Assembly (NCBI RefSeq): GCF_014269205.2
Contig: NZ_JABWRY020000001.1
Span: 1 to 64,000 of the forward strand
Direction of reading: 5' to 3'
Source of the DNA: Pseudomonas kermanshahensis
GTDB taxonomy: Bacteria; Pseudomonadota; Gammaproteobacteria; Pseudomonadales; Pseudomonadaceae
Length of the DNA: 64,000 nt
The translations under genes and the position numbers were made by a program. Below the pieces are notes generated by a model that had not been told where the DNA came from, made no database searches, and was given only the letters and a program-made list of their open reading frames with translations. The number at the start of each line of letters is the position of its first letter. Position 1 is the first letter of the stretch. Shown here in pieces: positions 17,220 through 26,992 of this stretch.

Positions 17220-18902
17220 TCAGTCGGCCAGGGCGATCGGGCCGATTTCATCGAACACATCGCCTGGGCCTGGGTTGTCCGGGTGGGTCTGGCCACCGAA
17301 GTGATTCATGATACCCCACACGGCATTGAGCGACGTCTGCACCGCGCCTTCCACCCACGCCGGCGTCCACGACACGTCGTCGCCGGCGATGAACATGCCG
17401 CGCTGTTCGGCGGGCATGTCCTGCTGCATGAAGTGCGCGTACATGCGCTGGTTGTAGCGGTAATGGCCCGGCAGCGCGCCCTTGAAGGCACCGAGAAAGT
17501 GCGGGTCGGCCTCCCACGAGATGGTGATCGGGTCGCCGATGATGTGCCCGGCGATATCGGTCTTCGGGTAGATTTTCTTCAGTGCGTCGAGGGCCAGTTG
17601 CACGCGTTTTTCCACCGGGTGCGGGAGCATCTTTAGGGCATCGCTCATCCACGCGTAGGACAGGCAGATCACCCCCGGCTTGTCGTCGCCGTTGTCGAAC
17701 AGGTAGGTACCGCGGGTGAGGCGGTCGGTGAGCGTCATGCTCATCAGGTCACGGCCGGTTTGCGGGTCTTTGTCCTTCCAGAACGGGCGGTCGACCATCA
17801 CGAAGGTTTTCGACGATTGCATGTAGCGGGTACGGTCCAGGGCCATCCACATCTTCTGCGAGAACAGCGACTCTTCGCAGTCGATCTGCGTGGTCAGCAG
17901 CCAGGTCTGGCACGTTGCAAGCACGGCGGCGTAATGGCGGGTGTCGCCCCAGTTGTCGGTCACCGCCAACTGGCCATCGGCGGCGCGGGCAATGCGCTTG
18001 ACCCCGGTGCGCGGCGCACCGCCGTGCAGCGAGCTGAGGCTGGTGCCTTGCGGCCAATGGGCGCAGCGCTCCGGCACATGGCGCCAGATGCCTTGCGGCA
18101 CCTGCTCGACGCCGCCCACGACCAAGTGTTGGTGGTCGTCGCAATTGGTCATCACCACGCGGAAGATTTCCAGCATCGAGTTGGGGAAGTCCGAGTCCCA
18201 GCCTCCGGTACCGAAGCCGACCTGGCCGAACACCTCCCGGTGCTGGAAGCTCAGCTTGGCGAAGGAGCGCGAGGTGGCGACGAAGTCGTAGAACGTGCGG
18301 TCGTCCCACAGGGGCACCAGCGTGTTCCACAGCGCTTTCAGGCGCGGTACATCACGGTCACGGATCGCCTGCTGGATATCGGCAAACTGCGCGCCACTTT
18401 CCAGGGCGTCGGCCCAGGCGTCGGCCACCTCGTGGAAAAGGTCGGGCAGGTCCGCGGCCTTTTCGGCGTAGTAGGTCTGGCCTTCCAGGTCGATCACCGT
18501 GCTGCCCGAGGCGGGGGTCAGCGGGTTGGGGAATGGCTTGGTCTCCAGGCCCAACTTGTCCACATAGTGGTAGAAGGCCGTCGAAGAGACCGGAAAGCGC
18601 ATGCCACCCAACTCGGCGATGATCCCGTCGGTGCCGTTGAAGGCTTGCGAACGCAGCCGGCCACCCAGTTTCGACGCTTCATAGACGACAGGCTTGAGGC
18701 CCAGCTTCATCAACTCGTAAGCCGCTACCAGGCCAGCGATCCCGGCCCCGACAATTGCCACTTCCTCACCCTGGCGCTCGGCCGGGATGCTGCCCAGGCC
18801 GGCCGGGTGTTCCAGCCAGTCATCGAAGGCGAAGGGGAAGTCCGGGCCGAAGATGGTGATGGGCTTTTTGCCGTCGGCGGGGTGGCGGTTCTTGTTGTTC
18901 AT
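17220..18902 (-). CDS. davB: DavB, L-lysine 2-monooxygenase
   Basis: A 560-residue FAD enzyme of the monoamine-oxidase family that converts L-lysine to 5-aminovaleramide with oxidative decarboxylation. The dinucleotide-binding fingerprint is VAIVGAGIAGLVAAYELMKLG at about residue 48, followed by YEASKLGGRLRS and ELGGMRFPVS. The C-terminal FAD contact is FIAGDDVSWTPAWVEGAVQT. The nearest alternative family is tryptophan 2-monooxygenase (IaaM), which uses the same chemistry; the linked davA decides for lysine. The start at 18902 is followed by the Lys/Asn-rich leader common to the family. The upstream 160 bp are AT-rich and separate it from a toxin-antitoxin pair. An AsnC regulator lies beyond. 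Confidence 0.94.
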   Translation of the reverse strand: MNNKNRHPADGKKPITIFGPDFPFAFDDWLEHPAGLGSIPAERQGEEVAIVGAGIAGLVAAYELMKLGLKPVVYEASKLGGRLRSQAFNGTDGIIAELGGMRFPVSSTAFYHYVDKLGLETKPFPNPLTPASGSTVIDLEGQTYYAEKAADLPDLFHEVADAWADALESGAQFADIQQAIRDRDVPRLKALWNTLVPLWDDRTFYDFVATSRSFAKLSFQHREVFGQVGFGTGGWDSDFPNSMLEIFRVVMTNCDDHQHLVVGGVEQVPQGIWRHVPERCAHWPQGTSLSSLHGGAPRTGVKRIARAADGQLAVTDNWGDTRHYAAVLATCQTWLLTTQIDCEESLFSQKMWMALDRTRYMQSSKTFVMVDRPFWKDKDPQTGRDLMSMTLTDRLTRGTYLFDNGDDKPGVICLSYAWMSDALKMLPHPVEKRVQLALDALKKIYPKTDIAGHIIGDPITISWEADPHFLGAFKGALPGHYRYNQRMYAHFMQQDMPAEQRGMFIAGDDVSWTPAWVEGAVQTSLNAVWGIMNHFGGQTHPDNPGPGDVFDEIGPIALAD

Positions 18903-19064
18903 GAAGTGACCTTGCCAGAGGGGCTGCGCAGAGAGCGGAGCCTGAGTATAGGAGATGCCTGGGGGTCATTTTAGGGCGTGGGGGGTTCGTAATTAAGATG
19001 CAGAGTGTTGGCCAAATGTAATTAGATTCGTCGTATTCGAGCTGCTTTAAGTCATTTCGACGAA

Positions 19065-19379
19065 TTAGGTCAACGAAGCCAGATGATCCACGGTCTCCGG
19101 AAACCTCTGTACCAGGCGAATCAATGTGACTGCCTGTGCATTCGGCTTGGAACGGCCTTGTTCCCAACTCTCTAGCGTCCGGGCATTGGTCCTGAGGTAG
19201 TTCGCAAAAACTGCCCTCGACATGTTCAGCCGCTGCCGCAGCTCTAGTAACTCGTTAGGGGCAAGCGGAGGGAGTTGGGAGAAGCTGACCTTGTGCGAGC
19301 GCAGTGTCTTTTTGCCTTGGCGTTCCTCGGCTAACGCGTGCAGACCTTCGGTGAGCTCAGTGAAGAGGTTGCGGGGCAT
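19065..19379 (-). CDS. HigA2-type antitoxin, XRE-family
   Basis: A 104-residue DNA-binding antitoxin. The disordered N-terminal part (RNLFTELTEGLHALAEERQ and RSHKV) neutralises the toxin in this family, and the C-terminal helix-turn-helix is LRQRLNMSRAVFANYLRTN followed by TLESWEQGRSKPNAQA. It closely resembles Vibrio cholerae HigA2 as I remember it. It overlaps the toxin gene by 23 bp and is downstream of it, the HigB-before-HigA order. It should also bind the operon operator with the toxin as co-repressor. Confidence 0.92.
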   Translation of the reverse strand: MPRNLFTELTEGLHALAEERQGKKTLRSHKVSFSQLPPLAPNELLELRQRLNMSRAVFANYLRTNARTLESWEQGRSKPNAQAVTLIRLVQRFPETVDHLASLT

Positions 19380-19719
19380 GGTTTGTCCTCGACAGATACT
19401 CGCGTTCGAGCAGAGTTTTTAGCGCTTTACGCTGAAGATCAGTCAGATCATCCTGAATGTCTTTTCCGTAAATGGTGAATAGCCAAAACTGTGCGCCAGA
19501 GAGCCAATAGTAGTAAATGATCCGGGTGCCGCTTCGCTTGCCTTTGTGGCGCTGCGTATCAGAAAACCGGAGTTTCCTGAGGCCGCCTGTTCCTTTGATG
19601 ACATCACCTGCAAGTGGATGCCTCAACAGAAATTGCTGCAAGGCGTGAAAATCCTTGTCGCTCAGGTAGTCGGTTCGATGACGTTCGAACGGCGGTAGCT
19701 CAACAAAAATGGCATCCAT
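19357..19719 (-). CDS. HigB2-type mRNA interferase toxin (RelE superfamily)
   Basis: A 120-residue toxin that would cut mRNA on the ribosome. Diagnostic segments are FVELPPFERHRTDYLSD, GDVIKGTGGLRKLRF, KRSGTRIIYYYWL and FTIYGKDIQDDLT, which match the HigB2 pattern. The ATG at 19719 starts the conserved part; a longer reading frame from 19770 would place the operator inside the gene. The gene and its partner are noticeably richer in A and T than the surrounding core genes, consistent with acquisition by transfer between davB and the AsnC gene. Confidence 0.92.
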   Translation of the reverse strand: MDAIFVELPPFERHRTDYLSDKDFHALQQFLLRHPLAGDVIKGTGGLRKLRFSDTQRHKGKRSGTRIIYYYWLSGAQFWLFTIYGKDIQDDLTDLQRKALKTLLEREYLSRTNHAPQPLH

Positions 19720-19723
19720 TTTG

Positions 19724-19742
19724 TGTACGTTATCTGCGTATA
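19724..19742. promoter_or_regulatory. Candidate operator of the toxin-antitoxin operon
   Basis: TGTACG-N7-CGTATA is an inverted repeat with one mismatch, ending five bases before the toxin start codon, where a HigA-type repressor would block transcription or initiation. The 190 bp from 19720 to 19912 otherwise contain no gene. Confidence 0.45.
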
Positions 19743-19912
19743 GTTTGGGGTGGGCGAGCAGGCCCGTCAATAGGGCCGCCTTTCAGGCTATACACATTGG
19801 CGCCGTGCTGGGATGCTAGTGAATTGCAGCATGTGACACGGGTTAGAGAGTCCTGAGTTGCTGCGCCTCAAAGGCATACTCGAAGAGCAAGGCATAATCG
19901 ACTGCCTCTCTT

Positions 19913-20374
19913 TCAAAGCAATTGCCCTCGGTCCACCTTGCTGCTCAAAATGATCGACGTGGTGGTCTTCTCCACCCCGTCGACACTGCCGATCTGATCA
20001 AGCAACTGGTCCAGCTGCTCCGGCGAATCGGTCCGCAGCCAAGCCACATAATCGAACTCGCCACTCACCGCGCACAGTTGCTGCACCTGCCCCATGGCAC
20101 TCAGACGCCGCACCACCTCCTTGCCGGAACGGGGCTGCACCTTGATCCCGACATACGCCTGCAAGCCACCGCCCATCACGTGTTGGCCCAAGCGCACACC
20201 GTAGCCTGAGATCACCTTGTTCTTCTCCAGCCGCTCCAGGCGTGAGTTGACCGTGGTGCGCGCGATACCCAGCAGGCGGGCGAGGGTGGCAACGCTTTCG
20301 CGGGCATTGATTTGCAGCAGGGCGATCAGCTGGCGGTCGATTTCATCCAGCGAAATGTGGCGGGCATCCGACAT
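19913..20374 (-). CDS. Lrp/AsnC-family transcriptional regulator
   Basis: A 153-residue feast/famine regulator. The N-terminal helix-turn-helix is LDEIDRQLIALLQINARESVATLARLLG followed by ARTTVNSRLERLEKNKVISGYGV; the C-terminal RAM effector domain is AYVGIKVQPRSG through VSGEFDYVAWLRTDSPEQLDQLLDQIG. It ends VDRGQLL. In KT2440 a regulator of this type neighbours davB, so it may control lysine catabolism; here it is separated from davBA by the toxin-antitoxin pair. It is divergent from the acetyltransferase gene at 20414 with 39 bp between, so it may also control that gene. Confidence 0.93.
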   Translation of the reverse strand: MSDARHISLDEIDRQLIALLQINARESVATLARLLGIARTTVNSRLERLEKNKVISGYGVRLGQHVMGGGLQAYVGIKVQPRSGKEVVRRLSAMGQVQQLCAVSGEFDYVAWLRTDSPEQLDQLLDQIGSVDGVEKTTTSIILSSKVDRGQLL

Positions 20375-20413
20375 GGCAAGTCTCTACAGTGGGCCCGCTA
20401 GCCTAGCCAGCCA

Positions 20414-21046
20414 ATGGCAACCAGAGCAAGGCTGCGTCACTGGCTTTCTTTCGGCATCATGGCAGGCCGACCGTACTGGACCCGCGCCGTGAACTTCGCA
20501 AATCTGCTCGAATGCTGGCGACTGGAAGTCTCCAACAAGAAAAAGCCCGGCCGCCGCATCAGCCTGCTGTTCAACGTGCTGCGCCGCGCCCGCAAGGACA
20601 ACAAGCTGCGCTTTCTCTTTGCCTTCCGCCTGGCCCAGTACCTCGACGCACGAGGCGGCCTGGCCCAGCGTCATGCCGCGCGCATGCAGCAACGGCTCAA
20701 TCTGAAGTACGCCGTGGACATCGACATCGGCGCCCAAATCGCCCCCGGGCTGCGCATCGCCCACCTGCCTGGCGTGGTGATTACCCGCCACGTGAGCATC
20801 GGGCGTAACTTTTTCATCCGGCAGAATTGCTCGATCGGCATCAAGACCCTAGGGCTGGAGGCGTATGCGTTGCGCATTGGCGATAACGTCAGCATGGGCG
20901 CCAACAGCTGCATCGTGGCGGACCGGATCAGCATTGGCGATAACGTGGTGATTGGTGCCATGTCGCTGGTGATGCGGGACATTCCGGCGGGAAACACGTT
21001 TTACAATACGCGGCAGGTAGAGATTCAGCCTCGGGCGAGCTACTGA
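20414..21046 (+). CDS. Hexapeptide-repeat acetyltransferase, CysE-like
   Basis: A 210-residue protein with a left-handed beta-helix C-terminal half: hexapeptide-type turns run from IDIGAQIAPGLRIAHLPGVVI through ISIGDNVVIGAMSLVMRDIP. The His in RIAHLPGVVI aligns with the catalytic histidine of serine acetyltransferases. The N-terminal helices are shorter than in CysE, so the substrate may be a sugar or another acyl acceptor. The real start is uncertain: ATG at 20414 is used, but ATG at 20459 (MAGRPYWTR) or a GTG near 20489 are possible, because the first residues are poorly conserved in character and no strong ribosome site is seen. Terminated by the hairpin at 21077. Confidence 0.82.
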   Translation: MATRARLRHWLSFGIMAGRPYWTRAVNFANLLECWRLEVSNKKKPGRRISLLFNVLRRARKDNKLRFLFAFRLAQYLDARGGLAQRHAARMQQRLNLKYAVDIDIGAQIAPGLRIAHLPGVVITRHVSIGRNFFIRQNCSIGIKTLGLEAYALRIGDNVSMGANSCIVADRISIGDNVVIGAMSLVMRDIPAGNTFYNTRQVEIQPRASY

Positions 21047-21076
21047 ATATTTTGTTGCGCTGAACAACAGGCACAA

Positions 21077-21101
21077 AAAAGCCGCGCGATTGCGCGGCTT
21101 T
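21077..21101. terminator. Bidirectional terminator
   Basis: GCCGCGC-GATT-GCGCGGC stem with A-run on the left and TT on the right, between the acetyltransferase gene and the 3' end of a minus-strand tRNA gene. It has a better T-run for the minus strand and can end both. Confidence 0.87.
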
Positions 21102-21109
21102 GTCGTATT

Positions 21110-21186
21110 TGGTGGGCCCACACGGACTCGAACCGTGGACCAAAGGATTATGAGTCCTCTGCTCTAACCAACTGAGCTATAGGCCC
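21110..21186 (-). tRNA. tRNA with CAU anticodon, probably tRNA-Ile2
   Basis: A 77-nt cloverleaf including an encoded CCA end. The acceptor stem GGGCCTA pairs with TGGGCCC, the D-arm is GCTC-AGTTGGTTA-GAGC, the anticodon loop is CTCATAA (anticodon CAT), and the T-arm GTTCGAGTC is standard. A CAU anticodon is shared by initiator Met, elongator Met and the lysidine-modified Ile2. The initiator is excluded because positions 1-72 pair (G-C) and the anticodon stem lacks three G-C pairs in a row of the initiator type. Base pairs C4-G69 and C5-G68, which the enzyme TilS uses to recognise Ile2 in E. coli, are present and point to tRNA-Ile2. An elongator Met identity, as older automatic annotation gave it, cannot be fully excluded. 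Confidence 0.95.
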
Positions 21187-21202
21187 TCAGTAAGTGGCCG
21201 GA

Positions 21203-24200
21203 TTATAACGAGGGTTTTGAAAGGGTGCCATCCGAAAGATCGGATAGTGCTATACGAAGAAACGTCGCGGCGAACTCCTCCGGGGGTAAGGGCAGGCTGA
21301 CGATGTAGCCTTGGATCTGTTCACAGCCCTCGGCTGCCAGGAAGCGCTGCTGGGCCTGGTTCTCCACACCTTCGGCAATGATCGTGAACTGCATGCTGCG
21401 GCCCAGGGCAATGATCGCCCTGGCGATAGCGGCGTCGTGGGGGTCGTCAGGTAGGCCGCGGATGAACGACTTGTCGATCTTGAGGATGTCCAACGGCAGG
21501 CGTTTAAGGTAGCTGAGGGACGAATAACCCGTGCCGAAGTCGTCGATGGCCAGCTGCACGCCCAGTTTTTTCAACTGGTGCAGCACGGCCAGGGCTTCTT
21601 CTGCCTGGCTCATGATGAAGTTCTCGGTGATCTCCAACTGCAGGTCGCCGGCCTTGAGCTGGTAGGTCTTTAACAACTGTTCGATGCGCCGTGCCAGGTG
21701 GGGGTGGCGCAGTTGGGCGCCGGCCAGGTTGATCGACAGTGGGCCAAAGTCTTCGTAGTGCATCTTCCAGATGTGCATCTGCTGGCACGCCTTTTCAAGC
21801 ACCCAGTCACCGAGCTGCAGAATGGTGCCGTTCTCTTCCGCCAGGTGAATGAAGTGCTCTGGCGGCACTTCGCCAAAGGTCGGGTGGCTCCAGCGGATTA
21901 GCGCTTCGGCGCCGACCAGGCTCTGGGTCTTGAGGCTGAGCTTGGGCTGGAAGCACAGGCTCATTTCGTTGCGTTCGACGGCGCGGCGCAGCTCATGTTC
22001 GAGGGCGATGCGCTCGCTGGCCTGGGCGGTGAGGTCGCGGGTGTAGGCTTCTACGCGGTTGCGGCCTTTGGCTTTGGAGCGGTACATGGCGGCGTCGGCA
22101 TTGCGGATCAGCGTGGAGACGTCGCTGCCGTCCTGTGGGTAAAGGCTGATACCGATGCTGGCGCTGGTGAAAAACTCGTGCTCGCCGGCCTGGAAGGGCG
22201 CGCTGAAGCAAGCCAGCAGTTTGCCGGCGATGCTGTTGGCGTCGCTGGGCCTGTGCAGGCCGGGCAACAGAATGATGAACTCGTCACCGCCCAGGCGCGC
22301 CACGGTGTCGACGTCGCGCACCTGTTCTTTCAGGCGTTGGGCGATGCCTTTGAGCAACAGGTCGCCGACCGGATGGCCGAGGCTGTCGTTGATGTGCTTG
22401 AAGCGGTCGAGGTCGAGGAACAACACCGCACCCTGGCGGTTCGAGACTTGGGCACAGGTGAGCACGGCCTGCAGGCGGTTCTCGAACAGGGCGCGGTTGG
22501 GCAGGCCGGTGAGCGGGTCGTGGTGAGCCTGGTAATCCAGCTTGGCCTGGGCGTGCTTGAGGCTGGAAATGTCGGCGAACACGGCGACGAAATGGGTTAT
22601 CTCGTACTCGCTGTTGCGCACCGCGCTGATGGTCAGCCAACTGGGGTACAGCTCGCCATTCTTGCGTTTGTTGTAGATCTCGCCCTGCCAGTGCCCCTCG
22701 TCGGTCAGCTGATGCCACATGGCGGCATAGAAGGCGCTGTCGTGCTGGCCGGAGGCAAGCAGGCGCGGGGTTTGGCCGAGCGCCTCGATCTCGCCGTAGC
22801 CGGTAATTTCGCTGAAGGCGCGGTTGACCGCGCTGATGCGCTGGTCGATGTCGGTGATCATAACGCCCTCGGCGGTGTTTTCGAACACGGTGGCGGCCAG
22901 CTGCAGTTTTTCCTGCATGAGGTGGCGCTCGGTGATGTCGCGGGCAATGGTCAGCATGCAGTCGACACCGCCAATCGGCAGGGGCCGGGCGGACAATTCG
23001 CACAGGCGGATCTGCCCGTCGCTGCGGCGGATGTGGCAGCTGAAGTCACGTACGAAGCCATCACGCTTGAGCTGGTCGACCAGCCGCTTGCGCTCGTTGA
23101 GGTCCACCCAGATGCCCAGGTCAAGGGAGGTCTGGTCGATGGTCGGGTTCAGGTCGTAGCCGGTGAGGCGGCAGAAGCCTTCGTTGACTTCAATCAGCAG
23201 CCCGTCGCTCTGGCGCGACAGCAGCAGGCCGTCGGGCGATGCGTGGAATGCCTTGGCGAACTTCTCTTCCGAAGTTTGCAGTTGCTCCTGGGTTTCTTTG
23301 AGCTGGCTGATGTCGCGCACGGCCACGACCAGCGCCGGCGTGCCATCGAGCTCGAATGTTTCTGCCGAGGTCAGGCCTGTGAACAACTGGCCATTGCTGC
23401 GGCGGAAGCTCATTTCCAGGTTGCGGATGCCGCCTTGGTGCAGGCGTTCGAGCAGCCGCGGCCCGGTGCCGGCGACGGCCCACAGGTTCAGCTCGGTGGC
23501 GGTGCGGCCGATCACTTGACCTGGGGTGAGGCCGATCTGCTCTTCGAAGGCTTCGTTGACCTCCAGCAGGCAGCCGTCGCTGTGGCGGGCGATCAGCAGG
23601 ATGTCCGGGCACTGCTGGAACACCGAGGCGAACTTCTGCTCCGACAGGCGCAGGGCGTCTTCGGTGCGTTTGGTCTCGCTGATGTCGATCATCAGCCCGC
23701 GCATTACCGGCCGGTGGCCATGCTCGATCATGCTGACGATGTTGCGAATCCATAGGGGCTGGCCATCGGCGCGGATGACCCGGTAGTCGAGGCTGTGATC
23801 GCGGCCGGCTGCGGTTTCACTGTCGCAATAAGCCTGGGCCCAGAGCGCGTCCTCCGGGTGCAGGATGCTGCGCCAGAAGCCGGGCTTGAGCCAGTCATGC
23901 AACGGGTAGCCGAGCAGGTCCTCGGCATGGGGCGAGACATAGTTGTAGGTGAAATCGTTGGCGTCGGCTTCCCAGGCGATGGCCGACAGGCTCTCGACCA
24001 GACCGCGGTAGTGATACTCGCTGCTTCGCAGCTCTTGTTCGAGGGCGATGCGGCGGGAAATTTCCGAGCTAAGCCTGCGGTTGATGCGGATCACCACGGC
24101 AAGAACCGCCACCAGCAACAGCACCGCAGGCAGGCCATACACCAGCATGTCGGACCAGAACAGGCGCTGGTCCACCACGTTACCGACCCAGCGCTGTTGA

Positions 24201-24946
24201 ATACGGTTGATCTCGGCGCTGCTCATGTCGGCCATGACTTTGTCGAGAATGCCCACCAGGACTTTGTTGTCCCGTGGTGCGGCCATGGCCAGTTGGTAGC
24301 GGTAGGGCGTTTCGCCACTGACATAGAGGCCGTCGAGCTTGAGCTGGCGAAGACTCCAGATACTCGAGGCGAGGTCGCCGACCACGGCGTCGACTTCGTC
24401 TGTGGCCAGTGCCTGCAGGGTCGAACTGACGTTGGGCATGGCCACCAGGTTCAGGTCGGGGTGGTGGGTGCGCAGCAGTTCGTGCGGGGCGTAGTTTTCG
24501 ACCACGGCGATCTTCAGGCCGTACAGGTCCTTCAATGAGCGGGGTTGCGCGCCGCCTTTGTGGGCCAGGATAACAATCGGGAAGTCGAGGTAGGGGCGCG
24601 TAAAGGCCAGGTAACCCTGGCGCTCGGGAGTCGACATGATGCCGGGTAGCAGGTCGAGCTGGTTATTACGCGCCTGCGCCAATACCTCGGTCCAGCTCTT
24701 GGGCTCGACCGGTTTTAGCGTCACGCCTAGGCGTTCCTGGATCGTGTCGATGTAGTCGGCGGCCAATCCCTGGTACCGGCCCTCCTGGTCGCGAAACTCG
24801 AACGGTGGCCAAGAGGCGTCTACGCCCAGGCTTAACTGCGGGTGGGCAGCCAGCCAGGCTTTTTCCTCGTCTGTCAGGGTCAGGGCGCCGGCCGTTGTGG
24901 TCCACAGGATAAGGAGCAGCAACAGAATGGCCGGCATCAGGGGCAT
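21203..24946 (-). CDS. rmcA: RmcA-like periplasmic-sensor PAS-GGDEF-EAL protein
   Basis: A 1247-residue inner-membrane protein controlling cyclic di-GMP. In order: signal peptide (MPLMPAILLLLLILW...AGA), periplasmic solute-binding domain (LSLGVDASWPPFEF, about 30-250), one transmembrane helix (YGLPAVLLLVAVLAVVI, near 285), about four PAS/PAC units (roughly 315-800), a GGDEF domain with an intact RLGGDEF site and an EAL domain with intact EALIRW and the DDFGTGYSSLSYLKRLP loop. The architecture and the position beside rpoD match P. aeruginosa PA0575, RmcA, a redox-responsive protein whose net activity is c-di-GMP degradation. Start at 24946 because it begins the signal peptide; an ATG three codons later is possible, and the frame is open 45 codons further upstream without a signal sequence. 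It lies just downstream of the rpoD terminator. Confidence 0.92.
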   Translation of the reverse strand: MPLMPAILLLLLILWTTTAGALTLTDEEKAWLAAHPQLSLGVDASWPPFEFRDQEGRYQGLAADYIDTIQERLGVTLKPVEPKSWTEVLAQARNNQLDLLPGIMSTPERQGYLAFTRPYLDFPIVILAHKGGAQPRSLKDLYGLKIAVVENYAPHELLRTHHPDLNLVAMPNVSSTLQALATDEVDAVVGDLASSIWSLRQLKLDGLYVSGETPYRYQLAMAAPRDNKVLVGILDKVMADMSSAEINRIQQRWVGNVVDQRLFWSDMLVYGLPAVLLLVAVLAVVIRINRRLSSEISRRIALEQELRSSEYHYRGLVESLSAIAWEADANDFTYNYVSPHAEDLLGYPLHDWLKPGFWRSILHPEDALWAQAYCDSETAAGRDHSLDYRVIRADGQPLWIRNIVSMIEHGHRPVMRGLMIDISETKRTEDALRLSEQKFASVFQQCPDILLIARHSDGCLLEVNEAFEEQIGLTPGQVIGRTATELNLWAVAGTGPRLLERLHQGGIRNLEMSFRRSNGQLFTGLTSAETFELDGTPALVVAVRDISQLKETQEQLQTSEEKFAKAFHASPDGLLLSRQSDGLLIEVNEGFCRLTGYDLNPTIDQTSLDLGIWVDLNERKRLVDQLKRDGFVRDFSCHIRRSDGQIRLCELSARPLPIGGVDCMLTIARDITERHLMQEKLQLAATVFENTAEGVMITDIDQRISAVNRAFSEITGYGEIEALGQTPRLLASGQHDSAFYAAMWHQLTDEGHWQGEIYNKRKNGELYPSWLTISAVRNSEYEITHFVAVFADISSLKHAQAKLDYQAHHDPLTGLPNRALFENRLQAVLTCAQVSNRQGAVLFLDLDRFKHINDSLGHPVGDLLLKGIAQRLKEQVRDVDTVARLGGDEFIILLPGLHRPSDANSIAGKLLACFSAPFQAGEHEFFTSASIGISLYPQDGSDVSTLIRNADAAMYRSKAKGRNRVEAYTRDLTAQASERIALEHELRRAVERNEMSLCFQPKLSLKTQSLVGAEALIRWSHPTFGEVPPEHFIHLAEENGTILQLGDWVLEKACQQMHIWKMHYEDFGPLSINLAGAQLRHPHLARRIEQLLKTYQLKAGDLQLEITENFIMSQAEEALAVLHQLKKLGVQLAIDDFGTGYSSLSYLKRLPLDILKIDKSFIRGLPDDPHDAAIARAIIALGRSMQFTIIAEGVENQAQQRFLAAEGCEQIQGYIVSLPLPPEEFAATFLRIALSDLSDGTLSKPSL

Positions 24947-25050
24947 AGCGGCCTCGCTATCAGAGTGTCTGACGTCGAGTGTAGACGGGCATTCAGGGGG
25001 ATGTGGGGCAGAAATCAGGCATTGTGTCGCCGCTTTGGCCACAAAAGAAA

Positions 25051-25072
25051 AACCCCGGCCTGGGCCGGGGTT
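25051..25072 (-). terminator. Terminator of the rpsU-dnaG-rpoD operon
   Basis: AACCCCGGCC-TG-GGCCGGGGTT, a 10-bp stem, is followed on the minus strand by TTTCTTTTGT. It lies 6 bp beyond the rpoD stop codon. Confidence 0.92.
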
Positions 25073-25077
25073 TGTCA

Positions 25078-26925
<1,848 letters not shown>

Positions 26926-26992
26926 AACACCCTATCCACTGAAGGTCTTGGCGGGCAAAAAACAAGCCGAGGATTATACCCGAGCATGGGCC

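Noticed and set aside
17220..18902. Tryptophan 2-monooxygenase (IaaM), an auxin-synthesis enzyme, as the function of the flavoenzyme
   Set aside because: The fold is shared, but the amidase partner matches 5-aminopentanamidase (DavA), and the two-gene order is that of the P. putida lysine pathway, so DavB is the better call.
20384..20791. Minus-strand frame opposite the acetyltransferase gene
   Set aside because: It is the shadow of the hexapeptide-repeat protein; no supporting motif or ribosome site.
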